A stretch of 64,000 nucleotides of DNA. Source: Caballeronia sp. Lep1P3 (lineage in GTDB: Bacteria > Pseudomonadota > Gammaproteobacteria > Burkholderiales > Burkholderiaceae). The notes beneath the pieces are model-generated. The model made no database searches. It was not told the origin of the DNA and worked only from the letters and a program-made list of their open reading frames with translations. The position numbers and the translations under genes are program-made. Shown piece by piece: positions 42,975 to 52,831 of the stretch; positions within the stretch are counted from its first letter, which is position 1; the number at the start of each line of letters is the position of its first letter. The DNA lies in NCBI RefSeq assembly GCF_022879595.1, contig NZ_CP084267.1, forward strand, positions 682,001-746,000. Direction: 5' to 3'.

Positions 42975-44372
42975 GAACCTGCGCGGCGAGCGAAGCAGCA
43001 TGACGGAAATAGCGTGCGCTGACTTCGTTGGACGCCGCACTCGCAGATGCCGCGAGCCGCTCGCATAAAGCAAATGACCTTCGTATGACGTCCGTCGTCG
43101 CGGGCCTCGCACAACGCGTCGACGTCTGGATATGCTTCGGTGTCCAAATATATTTGGACATCGTGCGCATGAGGCGCCCTACTTCCGACGGCCGCCATCT
43201 CGCCGAGCTTCTTGCGCAACCGCGAAGCCACGCCAAACAGCCCGCGCGGGCGCGACGAGGCGGCCATGCGCTTGCAACGACGCGCAGGAACGTCGCCATC
43301 GTCGCAAGGCGCTCGATCATCCTGCCGATGAAGATCATCCGCCACGCTTCGTCGCGCGTCATGCGGTCCGCTTGCGCGCCGCTGATCGCGAGAAGCTGCG
43401 TGGAGAGATGTTCGAGCGCGGCCGCCAGCATCACGCGGTCATAGTCTCGGGCCGCATCGGGCAGTACAAGCCCGAGCCGCGCGAGCGCATCGCCGAAGTC
43501 ATTGCGCGCGGCGAGGATGGTGCGCCAGTGATCGGTGGACAGCCTGTCGCGTATCTCGCCGCAAGCGCGCGCCTGAAGTAAGTCTCGCTGAATGGTCCTG
43601 GACTCAGGAGCGATATGAGGCGCATCGCGCGCTTCGCCTTCGTCCTCGCGCATCGTTGCGCGCGCTTCATGCGCGAGCGTCGCGACGAGTTGCGCATACG
43701 TTTCCGCGAGCCGCTTGACATGCATCGCGCGGAACGGCTCCGTGAATAGACGCGCAACGATCATGCGATTTCCGAGCGCGTAGCCGAGCCCAGACGGCGC
43801 TTCGGTGCGATGCGAGATGACCGTCCATGCACCGGATGGCGAGCGCACGAGATCGACCGCGACGATCTGCAGATACCGCCCTCCAGGCGGCATATAGCCC
43901 TTCATCGCGCGTAGATAGCCGGGATGCCCGAACACGAGCGCGCCGGGCAACAGTCCGCGCTGCAGGAGCGTGTGCGCCATAGGTATCGGCGACGATGGCT
44001 TCCATCAATCGCGCACGCTGAACGACGCGCGTTCGATTACCGCCCACTCGCTTTCGCCGATCAGCAAGGGCAATAGGTCGAGCGACCATGCGCGCGGCTT
44101 GCCGTTGTCCGCATAGACGTTGCACGTGATGTCGTTGCCGCGCACTTGCCGGGCGACGGCGGCCACGCCATCGTCGAGCCGCGTTATGCCGTGCTCGCCG
44201 AGCAGTTCGAAGAAGCGGCGCCACGGCGCACGCATCTGTCCCGACGCATCGCGCAGTTCGTCCCAATGCCCCTCGCGCGCGGGCAACGTGCGCAAGCGCG
44301 ATAAGGCATCGTTGCCGTTGGCCGTGTCATCGAACGGCAGTGTCGATTGAAAGGCCAAGGTCGTCTCGTGTT
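42975..44372 (-). pseudogene. Broken circularly permuted ATP-grasp / alpha-E fusion protein
   Basis: The 5' part encodes HWDELRDASGQMRAPWRRFFELLGEHG and ARQVRGNDITCNVYADNGKPRAWSLDLLPLLIGESEW in one frame. RARLMEAIVADTYG follows in a second, and LLQRGLLPGALVFGHPGYLRAMKGY and APSGLGYALGNRMIVARLF in a third. Most of the ATP-grasp core is then missing. What follows resembles the second half of an alpha-E domain (IRDRLSTDHWRTILAARNDF, RDEAWRMIFIGRMIERL). At least two frameshifts and a large internal deletion are evident. It lies directly downstream of the transglutaminase gene, where an intact fusion occurs in related loci. Confidence 0.8.
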
Positions 44373-44402
44373 TATTGAATACCGGCTGCGCTCGATGGCC
44401 GC

Positions 44403-47400
44403 TCAACGATGCCGCAGGTCCAGCGTGAACGGGAATTCGAGGCCGCGCTCGCGATGCTGCACGTGCACTGCGCCGGGCGTATGTCCGCTCGCGAAAAAGC
44501 GCGCACGCCGGCGGCTTTCGGCTTCGTAGGCGTTCACGGGGAACGTTAGATAGTTGCGCCCGCCCGGATGCGCGACGTGATATTGGCATCCGCCGATTGC
44601 GCGGCCCGTCCATGTATCGACGATATCGAAGGTCAGCGGCGCGTGCGCGCCAATGGTCGGATGCAGCGACGCGGCTTGCGACCACGCGCGAAAACGCACG
44701 CCCGCCACGTACTCGCTGATGCGCCCTGTCGGTTGCAGCGGCAACCGCTCGCCATTGACCGTGACGACATGCCGATCGCCGTTGAGCCCGAGCACGCGCA
44801 CTTCGAGCCTTTCGACAGACGAATCCACATAACCCACGGTACCGCCGATCGCGCCTTCCTCGCCGAGGACGTGCCACGGCTCCAGCGCATTGCGAATGGT
44901 GAGCGCGATGCCATTCGTTTCATACGCGCCGACAAGTGGAAAACGGAATTCAAAATGCGGTTCGAACCAATTCCGTTCGAACGCAAAGCCCGTTTCGCGC
45001 AAGTCGGCCAGCACGTCGTCGAAATCCATCTGCACGAAAGCGCCCAGCATGAAACGGTCGTGGAGCTCGGTGCCCCAGCGCGTGAGCCGCGTGCGATACG
45101 GCGCCTCCCAGAAGCGAGCGACGAGCGCGCGCAACAGGAGTTGTTGCACGAGGCTCATGCGCGCGTGCGGTGGCATTTCGAAGCCGCGTAATTCGAGCAG
45201 ACCGAGCCGCCCCGTTGGTTCGTCGGGCGAATAGAGCTTGTCGATGCAGAATTCGGCGCGGTGCGTGTCGCCGGTTACGTCGGTCAGAATGTTGCGCAAA
45301 ATGCGATCGATAAGCCATGGCGGCACCACGGCGCTGCCTCGTCCGCCAAGCGAATCGATCTGGTGCTGCAGTTCCGCAAACGCTATTTCCAGCTCGTAGA
45401 CCTGATCGTTGCGCGCTTCGTCCACGCGGGGCGCCTGGCTCGTCGGGCCGATGGACAGGCCGGAAAAGAGCATCGAAAGCGAGGGATGGTTATGCCAGTA
45501 CGCGATAAGGCTCGCGAGCAGGTCCGGGCGTCGCAGGAACGGACTGTCAGGCGGCGTGGCCCCGCCCAGCACGAAGTGATTCCCGCCTCCGGTGCCGGTG
45601 TGCCGTCCATCGAGCATGAATTTCTCGGGACTCAGATAGCACTCGTGCGCCGCGCCGTAGAGAAACTCGGTGCGCTCCATGAGTTCCTTCCAATTCGATG
45701 CCGGATGAATGTTCACTTCGATGACGCCGGGGTCGGGCGTGACCTGCAGCATCTTGAGACGCGCATCGCGCGGCGGCGGATAGCCTTCGATGATGACGGG
45801 TATCGCGAGATCGGCGGCCGTGGCGTCGACGGCGGCAAGCAGATCGAGGTAGTCGTCGATTGCAACGAGCGGCGGCATGAACACATGCATCAGCTTGTTG
45901 CCGTTCTCGCCCTTCTCGAGCGTCGCGGCTTCGACTTTAGGGCCGGCGGCGCGAGCCGGATCGCGCGCTTCCAAGCACACCGCCGTGCGTGCGATCCAGC
46001 CGGCCGACTCCCCTCGTTCGGGCACGCGACCGGTGTCGGCGCTCAGCGCTTCTCGTGGCATTTTGCGTTTTGCATGCTGCGCGCCGGATGCAATATCCGA
46101 TTTCGGGCATTGCATGCGTAGCTCGGCGGCGCGCCGGCGCGGAGTCGGCGGCCCGAACGGATCGCGTTCGTGCGGCCACGGATAGTCGCTCTCCGACACC
46201 CACGGCAGAGAGTCCAGCGGCAAGCGATAGCCCATCGGTGAATCGCCGGGAACGAGGTACATGCGCTCGTCGCGGAAGAACCACGGACCGGTGGTCCAGC
46301 GCGACGGCCCCGATCCGCCGGCGTCGTCCCGCGCGATCGGCAGCGCATATCCCGTCACCGAAGACAAACCGGAATCGAACACCTGGCGCAAGCGCACGCG
46401 CTCGAGTTCGTCGTCGAGACGCGAATCGAACGGATCGACGTTCACCGGAAGGCGCCGCTCGCGCCACAGGTAGTACCAGGTGTCCTCGTATCCGGGCTGA
46501 ATGAATTTTGTATCCAAAGATAGCTTGCCCGCGAGATGACGGATGAAGCGCGCCGCATCGTCCGCCGTATAACTCGCGGGCCGGCGCTCGTCGGCAAGAA
46601 GGTCCGGATTTTCCCAGCAAGGTCCGCCGTCGGCTCGCCAGAACAGCGAGAGCGCCCAGCGCGGCAACTGCTCGCCCGGATACCACTTGCCTTGCCCCAT
46701 ATGCAGAAAACCACCCGCGCCGTATTGCCGGCGCAGCTTGTCCATCAGCGCTACGGCGTAGGCGCGCTTGGTAGGCCCGAGCGCATCGGTGTTCCATTCC
46801 GGTGCGTCGCGGTCGCGCGCGCAGACGAAAGTCGGCTCGCCACCCATCGTGAGCCGCACGTCGGATGCATCCAGTTGCGCATCCACCTGCGCCCCCACGC
46901 GCAAGACCGCGGCCCAGTCTTCCTCGCTATAGGGCTTCGTTACGCGCGGCGTCTCGCGCACGCGGGCAATCGACATCTCGTGGCTGAACTCGACCTCGCA
47001 TTCGTCGACTGCACCGGAAACGGGCGCCGCGCTACCCGGCTCGGGCGTACATGCAACCGGAATGTGGCCTTCGCCTGCGAGCAGGCCCGATGTGGTGTCC
47101 AGGCCGATCCAGCCCGCGCCCGGCAAAAACACTTCGCACCATGCATGCAGATCGGTGAAGTCCGCTTCGGTGCCGCTAGGACCATCGAGCGACTTGATAT
47201 CGGGCGCGAGCTGCAACAGATAGCCCGACACAAAACGCGCCGCAAGTCCGAGATGCCTTAGCGTCTCGACGAGCAGCCAGCCCGAATCGCGGCAAGAACC
47301 CACAGCGCTCTCAAGCGTCTCCTCGGGCGTCTGCACGCCCGGTTCCATGCGAAGCAGGTAGCGGATCTCGCGCGCAAGCCGTTGATTGAGGCCGACAAGA

Positions 47401-47831
47401 AAATCCACCGTCGGTTGCGCTGCGCGGTCTATGCTCTCGACGAAGGCCGCAAAGCGCGGCGTCATCGCGCGCTTGACCATGTAAGGCGCGAGATCGCGAT
47501 GCAGCTCCGGCGCATAACTGAAGGGAAACGTTTCCGCAGACGGCTCGAGAAAGAAATCGAACGGGTTATAGACGGCCATCTCTGCGACGAGGTCCACCGT
47601 CACCGTGAACTCACGCGTCTTCTCGGGAAAGACGAGGCGCGCCTGATAATTCGCAAAGGCATCCTGCTGCCAGTTGATGAAGTGTTCTGCCGGCTCGACG
47701 CGCATCGAGAAAGACAGGATCGGCGTGCGGCAATGCGGTGCCGGCCGCAAGCGGACCACCTGCGGCGAAAGACCCACGAACCGGTCATAGCGATATTGCG
47801 TGACATGGTTCAACGCGACACGAATGGACAC
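44403..47831 (-). CDS. Transglutaminase-like protein with DUF2126 domain
   Basis: The protein has 1142 residues. A bacterial transglutaminase N-terminal domain (about 1-85, TQYRYDRFVGLSPQVVRLRP) precedes a transglutaminase/protease core. The triad candidates are Cys180 in GSCRDSGWLLVE, His229 in DLHAWCEVF and Asp245 in IGLDTTSG. Residues of about 310-1140 are the DUF2126 region (LTMGGEPTFVCARDRDAPEWN, GGGNHFVLGG, NHPSLSMLFSGLSIGP). A 40-70 residue basic insertion sits near residue 590. In published comparative genomics this family is linked to ATP-grasp amidoligases and alpha-E proteins, and it is proposed to act on peptide tags or isopeptide bonds. Its exact reaction is not established. Confidence 0.92.
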   Translation of the reverse strand: MSIRVALNHVTQYRYDRFVGLSPQVVRLRPAPHCRTPILSFSMRVEPAEHFINWQQDAFANYQARLVFPEKTREFTVTVDLVAEMAVYNPFDFFLEPSAETFPFSYAPELHRDLAPYMVKRAMTPRFAAFVESIDRAAQPTVDFLVGLNQRLAREIRYLLRMEPGVQTPEETLESAVGSCRDSGWLLVETLRHLGLAARFVSGYLLQLAPDIKSLDGPSGTEADFTDLHAWCEVFLPGAGWIGLDTTSGLLAGEGHIPVACTPEPGSAAPVSGAVDECEVEFSHEMSIARVRETPRVTKPYSEEDWAAVLRVGAQVDAQLDASDVRLTMGGEPTFVCARDRDAPEWNTDALGPTKRAYAVALMDKLRRQYGAGGFLHMGQGKWYPGEQLPRWALSLFWRADGGPCWENPDLLADERRPASYTADDAARFIRHLAGKLSLDTKFIQPGYEDTWYYLWRERRLPVNVDPFDSRLDDELERVRLRQVFDSGLSSVTGYALPIARDDAGGSGPSRWTTGPWFFRDERMYLVPGDSPMGYRLPLDSLPWVSESDYPWPHERDPFGPPTPRRRAAELRMQCPKSDIASGAQHAKRKMPREALSADTGRVPERGESAGWIARTAVCLEARDPARAAGPKVEAATLEKGENGNKLMHVFMPPLVAIDDYLDLLAAVDATAADLAIPVIIEGYPPPRDARLKMLQVTPDPGVIEVNIHPASNWKELMERTEFLYGAAHECYLSPEKFMLDGRHTGTGGGNHFVLGGATPPDSPFLRRPDLLASLIAYWHNHPSLSMLFSGLSIGPTSQAPRVDEARNDQVYELEIAFAELQHQIDSLGGRGSAVVPPWLIDRILRNILTDVTGDTHRAEFCIDKLYSPDEPTGRLGLLELRGFEMPPHARMSLVQQLLLRALVARFWEAPYRTRLTRWGTELHDRFMLGAFVQMDFDDVLADLRETGFAFERNWFEPHFEFRFPLVGAYETNGIALTIRNALEPWHVLGEEGAIGGTVGYVDSSVERLEVRVLGLNGDRHVVTVNGERLPLQPTGRISEYVAGVRFRAWSQAASLHPTIGAHAPLTFDIVDTWTGRAIGGCQYHVAHPGGRNYLTFPVNAYEAESRRRARFFASGHTPGAVHVQHRERGLEFPFTLDLRHR

Positions 47832-47961
47832 TCCAACTCCTTTTCTCGGTTTTCACGCTTGCGCGCATTGTCTTCGACAGCGCACGCCGGCGGCACGTTC
47901 TTTGCAATGCTCGGCCTGACTAACGCAATCTCTGCCTCTACCACCTGTTTCGGCGCATACG

Positions 47962-49023
47962 ATGAAGACCTTCCACTGCAACCGCTGCGATCAGCTGGTG
48001 TTTTTCGAAAACACCCATTGCGAGAATTGCGGCGCGCAACTCGGCTATGTTCCCGAACTGAGTCAGATCAGCGCATTCGACGTCACGAAAGATGGCAAGT
48101 GGCAGAGCCTGCATCCGCTCGCTAAAGATTTGCTTTACCGCCCTTGCTACAACTATGCGGTCGAGAACGTCTGCAACTGGATGGTTCGCGCCGATTGCGA
48201 AGAAACACTGTGCGCGTCGTGCCAACTGACGAGCACCATCCCCAATCTCGCGACGCCGGAAAACCGACTCTACTGGTATCGCCTCGAAGCCGCCAAGCGC
48301 CGTCTGCTCTACACGCTTGCCGATCTTGGCCTGACTGTCCAGTCGCGCCAGCAAGACCCTGAACACGGCCTCGAATTTCAGTTTCTCCAAGGCGACGCGG
48401 AAGGGCACGGTGTAATGACAGGCCATAGCAACGGCATCATTACGCTCAACGTCGCGGAGGCAGACGACGCGCATCGCGAGAGAGTACGCTCCGCGCTTCA
48501 CGAGCCGTATCGCACGCTGCTCGGTCATTTTCGTCATGAAACGGGGCACTATTTCTTTGACCGCCTGATTGCCGATACCCCGCGCATCGCGCCGTTTCGC
48601 ACCGCTTTCGGCGACGAGCAACAGGACTATGCCGCCGCGCTCGATCGTCACTACAAGGAAGGCCCGCCGCCGAACTGGGCGGAGAACTACATCAGCGCCT
48701 ACGCCACGATGCATCCGTGGGAAGACTGGGCTGAAACGTGGGCGCACTATCTGCATATCGTCGATACGCTCGACACCGCTGTGTCCTGCGGCCTCGCGCT
48801 CGTGCCGGACAGTCCACACGAACCCACGCTTACGGACCAGACGCCAATCGAGGAAACCACTTTCGATAACCTCATGAAGCGCTGGTTTCCGCTGACCTAT
48901 GTGCTCAACAGTCTCAACCGCAGTCTCGGCATGCCGGACGGCTATCCGTTCGCGCTCGCACCGCCCGTGATAGACAAGCTGCGCTTCGTGCATCGTGTCG
49001 TGGCGGCGGCCGCAAAGCGCTAA
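47962..49023 (+). CDS. Zinc-ribbon putative metallopeptidase
   Basis: The 353-residue protein begins with a zinc ribbon (CNRC at about residues 6-9 and CENC at about 20-23). Further Cys clusters lie near residues 75-95 (CEETLCASC). A zincin motif HETGH at residues 192-196 provides His192, Glu193 and His196. Downstream WEDWAETWAHYLHI can supply a third zinc ligand. This matches the putative zinc-binding peptidase family often encoded beside alpha-E/ATP-grasp/transglutaminase genes. It is divergent from the transglutaminase gene and convergent with the alpha-E gene (9-bp gap). Confidence 0.88.
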   Translation: MKTFHCNRCDQLVFFENTHCENCGAQLGYVPELSQISAFDVTKDGKWQSLHPLAKDLLYRPCYNYAVENVCNWMVRADCEETLCASCQLTSTIPNLATPENRLYWYRLEAAKRRLLYTLADLGLTVQSRQQDPEHGLEFQFLQGDAEGHGVMTGHSNGIITLNVAEADDAHRERVRSALHEPYRTLLGHFRHETGHYFFDRLIADTPRIAPFRTAFGDEQQDYAAALDRHYKEGPPPNWAENYISAYATMHPWEDWAETWAHYLHIVDTLDTAVSCGLALVPDSPHEPTLTDQTPIEETTFDNLMKRWFPLTYVLNSLNRSLGMPDGYPFALAPPVIDKLRFVHRVVAAAAKR

Positions 49024-49032
49024 AGGCACGGC

Positions 49033-50070
49033 TTAGCTCGACGAGCTTTGCGACTGGAATTGCGATTGCGTCTCTGCAGATGATGTCTGCGGCGCTAGCG
49101 GTGCTTCAGGCGCTTCATGATCTTCGGGCGCAAGAGGCAAGAGAAACTCGCGACTGATGGTGCTCGCGAGTTGGTTCACTCGCGCGAGGAAATCGACGAG
49201 ATAGGCATGCAGCCCGCCTTGCAGAATGTCGCCGATATCCGCGCCCCGAATCTCTGCGCTCAGTTTCACCGCCAGCCGCGCGGCTGCGCTATCGCGTCCT
49301 TGAGTGACATGCGCCACGAGTTGCTCGGCCTCCGCGATGCTTGCCGCCAGCGAACGGGGCCAATCGCGGTAAAGAATCAGCAAGTCCGCCACGCGCTCGG
49401 GCGTGATGACATCGCGATAAACCCTTCGATACACCTCGAATCCGGATACCGAGCCAAGCACCGCCGTCCAGTGGTGGTAATCGAACGGCTGCGCGGACGT
49501 ATCCGCGCGCTGCTCCATCATTTCGAATTTAACGTCGAGAATACGCGCCGTATTGTCCGCGCGTTCGATGAACGTCCCTAAACGCATGAAGTGGAAAGCG
49601 TCGTCTTTTACGAGCGTCCCGAGTTGCACGCCGCGCGAGAGATGCGAGCGAAATTTGACCCACTCGAAGAACGCATACGGCTCGCGTTCAAGAATGCCAT
49701 CGGCAAGCATGCGCTGACAATCGAGCCACGTCGTATTGAGCGTTTCCCATAGCTCGCTATTGGTCGAGCTACGCACCGCACGCGCGTTTTCCCGTGCCGC
49801 GCGCAGGCAGCTCACGATCGACGAGGGATTCGACATGTCGCGCACCATGAAGTCGATGACATCGCGGCTCCTCATCGTCCGGTGCGCAGCCGAATACGTG
49901 CCGCTCAATTCGGAAATAGACAGCATCGCGCGCCAGCCCAATTCGGCATATTCGTCGGACTGCGGCAAGAGCGAGAGCTGGTAATTCGCGTCTAGCATGC
50001 GCGCGGTGTTTTCGGCGCGTTCGGTATAGCGCGCCATCCAGAAAAGATGATCCGCGGTGCGGCTAAGCAT
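49033..50070 (-). CDS. Alpha-E domain protein
   Basis: The start at 50070 gives 345 residues, MLSRTADHLFWMARYTERAENTARMLDANY, the signature opening of alpha-E (DUF403) proteins. Other conserved parts are LNTTWLDCQRML, FFEWVKFRSHLSRGV, FMRLGTFIERADNTARILDVKFEMM and ISREFLLPL. The fold is all-helical and has no known catalytic residues. It is always found with ATP-grasp amidoligases and is thought to be a partner or carrier. The C-terminus is a Gln/Ser-rich tail. It lies 43 bp downstream of the ATP-grasp gene. Confidence 0.93.
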   Translation of the reverse strand: MLSRTADHLFWMARYTERAENTARMLDANYQLSLLPQSDEYAELGWRAMLSISELSGTYSAAHRTMRSRDVIDFMVRDMSNPSSIVSCLRAARENARAVRSSTNSELWETLNTTWLDCQRMLADGILEREPYAFFEWVKFRSHLSRGVQLGTLVKDDAFHFMRLGTFIERADNTARILDVKFEMMEQRADTSAQPFDYHHWTAVLGSVSGFEVYRRVYRDVITPERVADLLILYRDWPRSLAASIAEAEQLVAHVTQGRDSAAARLAVKLSAEIRGADIGDILQGGLHAYLVDFLARVNQLASTISREFLLPLAPEDHEAPEAPLAPQTSSAETQSQFQSQSSSS

Positions 50071-50113
50071 GGATAGTCTCGCTCGTATGTTTTGGTGATT
50101 CCTCAGCGCGCGC

Positions 50114-51586
50114 CTAGCGTTCCAGCACCCATGTGTCCTTGGTGCCGCCGCCTTGCGACGAATTGACGACGAGCGAGCCTTCTCGCAATGCCACGCGCGT
50201 GAGACCGCCCGGCACCATGCGGACCTCGGTGCCCGACAACACGAACGGACGCAGGTCGATATGGCGCGGCGCAATTCCCGCTTCGACATACGTAGGGCAA
50301 GTGGAAAGCGCGAGCGTTGGCTGCGCGATGTATTTGTCGGGATTGGCCTTGAGCGCCGCGCGAAAAGCCTCTATCTGCGCGCTTGTCGATGACGGTCCGA
50401 CCAACATGCCATAACCGCCCGCGCCGTGCGTTTCCTTGACGACGAGTTCGGGCAAGTGATCGAGCACGTACTTGAGATCGTCGGCCTTGCGGCACATCCA
50501 CGTCGGCACGTTGTTGAGAATCGGCTCCTCACCGAGATAGAAGCGCACCATGTCCGGCACGTAGGGATAAATGGATTTGTCGTCGGCTATGCCCGTTCCC
50601 ACTGCATTGCAAAGAGAGACATTGCCCGCCCTGTACGCGGAGATCAGACCCGCCACGCCCAGGGCGGAATCCGCGCGAAAGACGAGTGGGTCGAGAAAGT
50701 CATCGTCGATGCGCCGATAGATGACGTCGACTTTCTGCGGCCCATGCGTCGTTCGCATGTAGACGTGATCGTTTTCGACGAAGAGGTCCTGCCCCTCCAC
50801 CAACTCCACGCCCATTTGCTGCGCAAGAAAAGCATGCTCGAAATAGGCCGAGTTATACATGCCGGGCGTCATCACGACGATGGTGGGATGGTCGGCTGCG
50901 GCAGGCGCGGCTGCGCGCAACGTATCGAGCAGCAAGTCCGGATAGTGCGTCACGGGCGCGACGCGGTTACGCGCGAACAGATCGGGAAAGAGCCGCATCA
51001 TCATCTTGCGGTTTTCCAGCATGTACGAGACGCCCGATGGCACGCGCAGATTGTCTTCGAGCACATAGAACTCGCCTTGCCCGGCGCGCACGATATCGAT
51101 GCCCGCGATGTGGGCATAGATGTTCCGCGCGACATCGACGCCGCGCATCTGCGGCCGATACTGCGCGTTGCCTATGATCTGCGCTTCGGGAATGATGCCG
51201 GCACGAAGGATGTCCTGGTCGTGGTAGATGTCGTGGATGAAGCGATTCAGCGCATTCACCCGTTGTCGAAGGCCCCGCTCCAGCGCCTTCCATTCGTCGG
51301 CGGGAAAGATGCGCGGTATGACATCGAAGGGAATGGTGCGCTCGGGAATCATGCCCGGCACGTCGCTCGTGCCATAGACGGCGAATGTGATTCCCACGCG
51401 GCGAAAATTCAGATCGGCTTCGGCACGCTTGATCTCGATGTGCTGATCGCTTTGCGCACTCAACCAGTCCATGAATTCCCGGTAATGCGTGCGCGTCGCA
51501 CCGACGCCGCGAAAAGCCGAAGCCGGCACTCCGCGCGCCTCTAGGTCGTTGCGCTCGAACATCTCGTTGAAGAAGACTTGCGTCAT
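50114..51586 (-). CDS. Circularly permuted type 2 ATP-grasp protein (predicted amidoligase)
   Basis: The protein has 490 residues and starts MTQVFFNEMFERNDLEARG. Typical CP_ATPgrasp_2 segments are FPADEWKALERGLRQRVNALNRFIHDIYHD, YVLEDNLRVPSGVSYMLENR, YNSAYFEHAFLAQQMGVELVEG, VDVIYRRIDDDFLDPL and LVVKETHGAGGYGMLVGP. The last is a nucleotide-binding element. The reaction is predicted to be ATP-dependent amide-bond formation, but substrates are unknown for the family. It is cotranscribed with the alpha-E gene. The ATG is preceded by AGGAAAG. Confidence 0.94.
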   Translation of the reverse strand: MTQVFFNEMFERNDLEARGVPASAFRGVGATRTHYREFMDWLSAQSDQHIEIKRAEADLNFRRVGITFAVYGTSDVPGMIPERTIPFDVIPRIFPADEWKALERGLRQRVNALNRFIHDIYHDQDILRAGIIPEAQIIGNAQYRPQMRGVDVARNIYAHIAGIDIVRAGQGEFYVLEDNLRVPSGVSYMLENRKMMMRLFPDLFARNRVAPVTHYPDLLLDTLRAAAPAAADHPTIVVMTPGMYNSAYFEHAFLAQQMGVELVEGQDLFVENDHVYMRTTHGPQKVDVIYRRIDDDFLDPLVFRADSALGVAGLISAYRAGNVSLCNAVGTGIADDKSIYPYVPDMVRFYLGEEPILNNVPTWMCRKADDLKYVLDHLPELVVKETHGAGGYGMLVGPSSTSAQIEAFRAALKANPDKYIAQPTLALSTCPTYVEAGIAPRHIDLRPFVLSGTEVRMVPGGLTRVALREGSLVVNSSQGGGTKDTWVLER

Positions 51587-51849
51587 GGCCGGTCTTTCCT
51601 GTCAAGTGCGTCGTGGGACGGCAATCCTTTTTGGTTAATGTTCTGGTTGCACTCGCAATGACTTGAAGAGCCTGACGATGTGGCTTGCCCGCATGATCGT
51701 TCGATACGCTCGGCAAGCGTTTCATAGGCGACCTCTAAGCGCGCGATGCCGGTTGCAGTTTTTGCATCGATTGCGCGGGTGGCCCAGTGCCGCAATGGAA
51801 CGAGCAACTTCAATGCCATGAATAGCTTTGCGCTAACTGCTTGAAACAT
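51583..51849 (-). CDS. Possible small protein upstream of the ATP-grasp gene
   Basis: An 88-codon frame, or 78 codons from the internal ATG that begins MALKLLVPLRHWATRAIDAK, ends in an ATGA overlap with the ATP-grasp start. The first half could form an amphipathic helix; the C-terminus is polar with two Cys residues. No family is recognised and no strong ribosome-binding site precedes it. If real, it is a small peptide encoded in front of an amidoligase, which is interesting as a possible substrate. It may equally be a chance frame in leader DNA. Confidence 0.3.
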   Translation of the reverse strand: MFQAVSAKLFMALKLLVPLRHWATRAIDAKTATGIARLEVAYETLAERIERSCGQATSSGSSSHCECNQNINQKGLPSHDALDRKDRP

Positions 51850-52012
51850 CGTGGCGTCGTTGCGCCGCCGTGCGTTTCTGCACCAAATGGGCGCGCCATT
51901 GCTGGATGCGCATAGTGCGCGTGACGGTCGCGTGCCACACCGAGGTGCGTTGCCTGCGCCTGGCGGCGCAGCGCCGGTATCATAGGCGTCTTACCGCCTT
52001 GCCCGATCGTCC

Positions 52013-52720
52013 ATGAATACACCTTCCGCAAGCTCAGTGCGTCCGCCTTTGCGAGAACTTACGCCGCTAGAAGCGCGTGTGCTTGGCGTGCTCGTCGAGA
52101 AGCAGCACACGGTCCCGGATACCTATCCGCTATCGCTCAATTCGCTCACCGCGGGCTGCAATCAGAAAACGGCGCGCGCTCCGGTCATGAACGTCAGCGA
52201 AGATGAAGTGCTGACCACCATCGACGGTCTCAAGCGCCTTTCGCTCGTCATCGAAGGCAGCAGCAGCCGCGTCCCGCGCTTCGAGCACAACGTTCAGCGC
52301 GTCCTTGGGGTGCCGAGCCAATCCGTCGCCTTGCTTGCCACGCTTTTCTTGCGCGGACCTCAAACCGCCGCCGAACTGCGTGCGAACAGTGCACGCCTGC
52401 ATGGTTTCGCGGATATATCGTCAGTCGAAAGTTTCCTTGAAGAGCTTGCGACAAACGATCCGCCGCGTGTCGTAAAGTTGCCACGCGTGCCGGGCGAGCG
52501 CGAAAGCCGCTGGATGCATCTGCTGTGCGGCGAAGTGAGCGCTCCGGATACTCCCGTTGGCGAAGCGTCCGCCAGCGAGTCGTATTCGCTCTCGGAATTC
52601 GAGGCACTCAAGGCAGAACAGAAACGCCTCGTTCATGAAGTGGCTCTCTTGCGGGCAATGGTCGAGCGTATGGCTAGCGAATTAGGCATCGAGATTGGCA
52701 AATCGTCGCCTGAAGCGTGA
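52013..52720 (+). CDS. yceH: YceH family (DUF480/UPF0502) protein
   Basis: The 235-residue protein starts with LTPLEARVLGVLVEKQHTVPDTYPLSLNSLTAGCNQKT-type sequence, the tandem winged-helix signature of YceH. FLRGPQTAAELRANSARLHGF and VVKLPRVPGERESRWMHLLCG follow. A short C-terminal coiled coil closes it. The molecular role of the family is not settled. It is divergent from the ATP-grasp region. Confidence 0.93.
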   Translation: MNTPSASSVRPPLRELTPLEARVLGVLVEKQHTVPDTYPLSLNSLTAGCNQKTARAPVMNVSEDEVLTTIDGLKRLSLVIEGSSSRVPRFEHNVQRVLGVPSQSVALLATLFLRGPQTAAELRANSARLHGFADISSVESFLEELATNDPPRVVKLPRVPGERESRWMHLLCGEVSAPDTPVGEASASESYSLSEFEALKAEQKRLVHEVALLRAMVERMASELGIEIGKSSPEA

Positions 52721-52831
52721 TGCATCCGCTGACGCCCGCGCCCCTCGTCACTATGATTCATTCGCATCCCATCCGCGATAGACTTGCCAGAACTCATCCC
52801 GCACTCGACGCCACTTCTCTCCCAATCGCCG

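Noticed and set aside
43100..43581. Plus-strand frames between gntR and the transglutaminase gene
   Set aside because: They are antisense to the ATP-grasp/alpha-E pseudogene and have no recognisable motifs.
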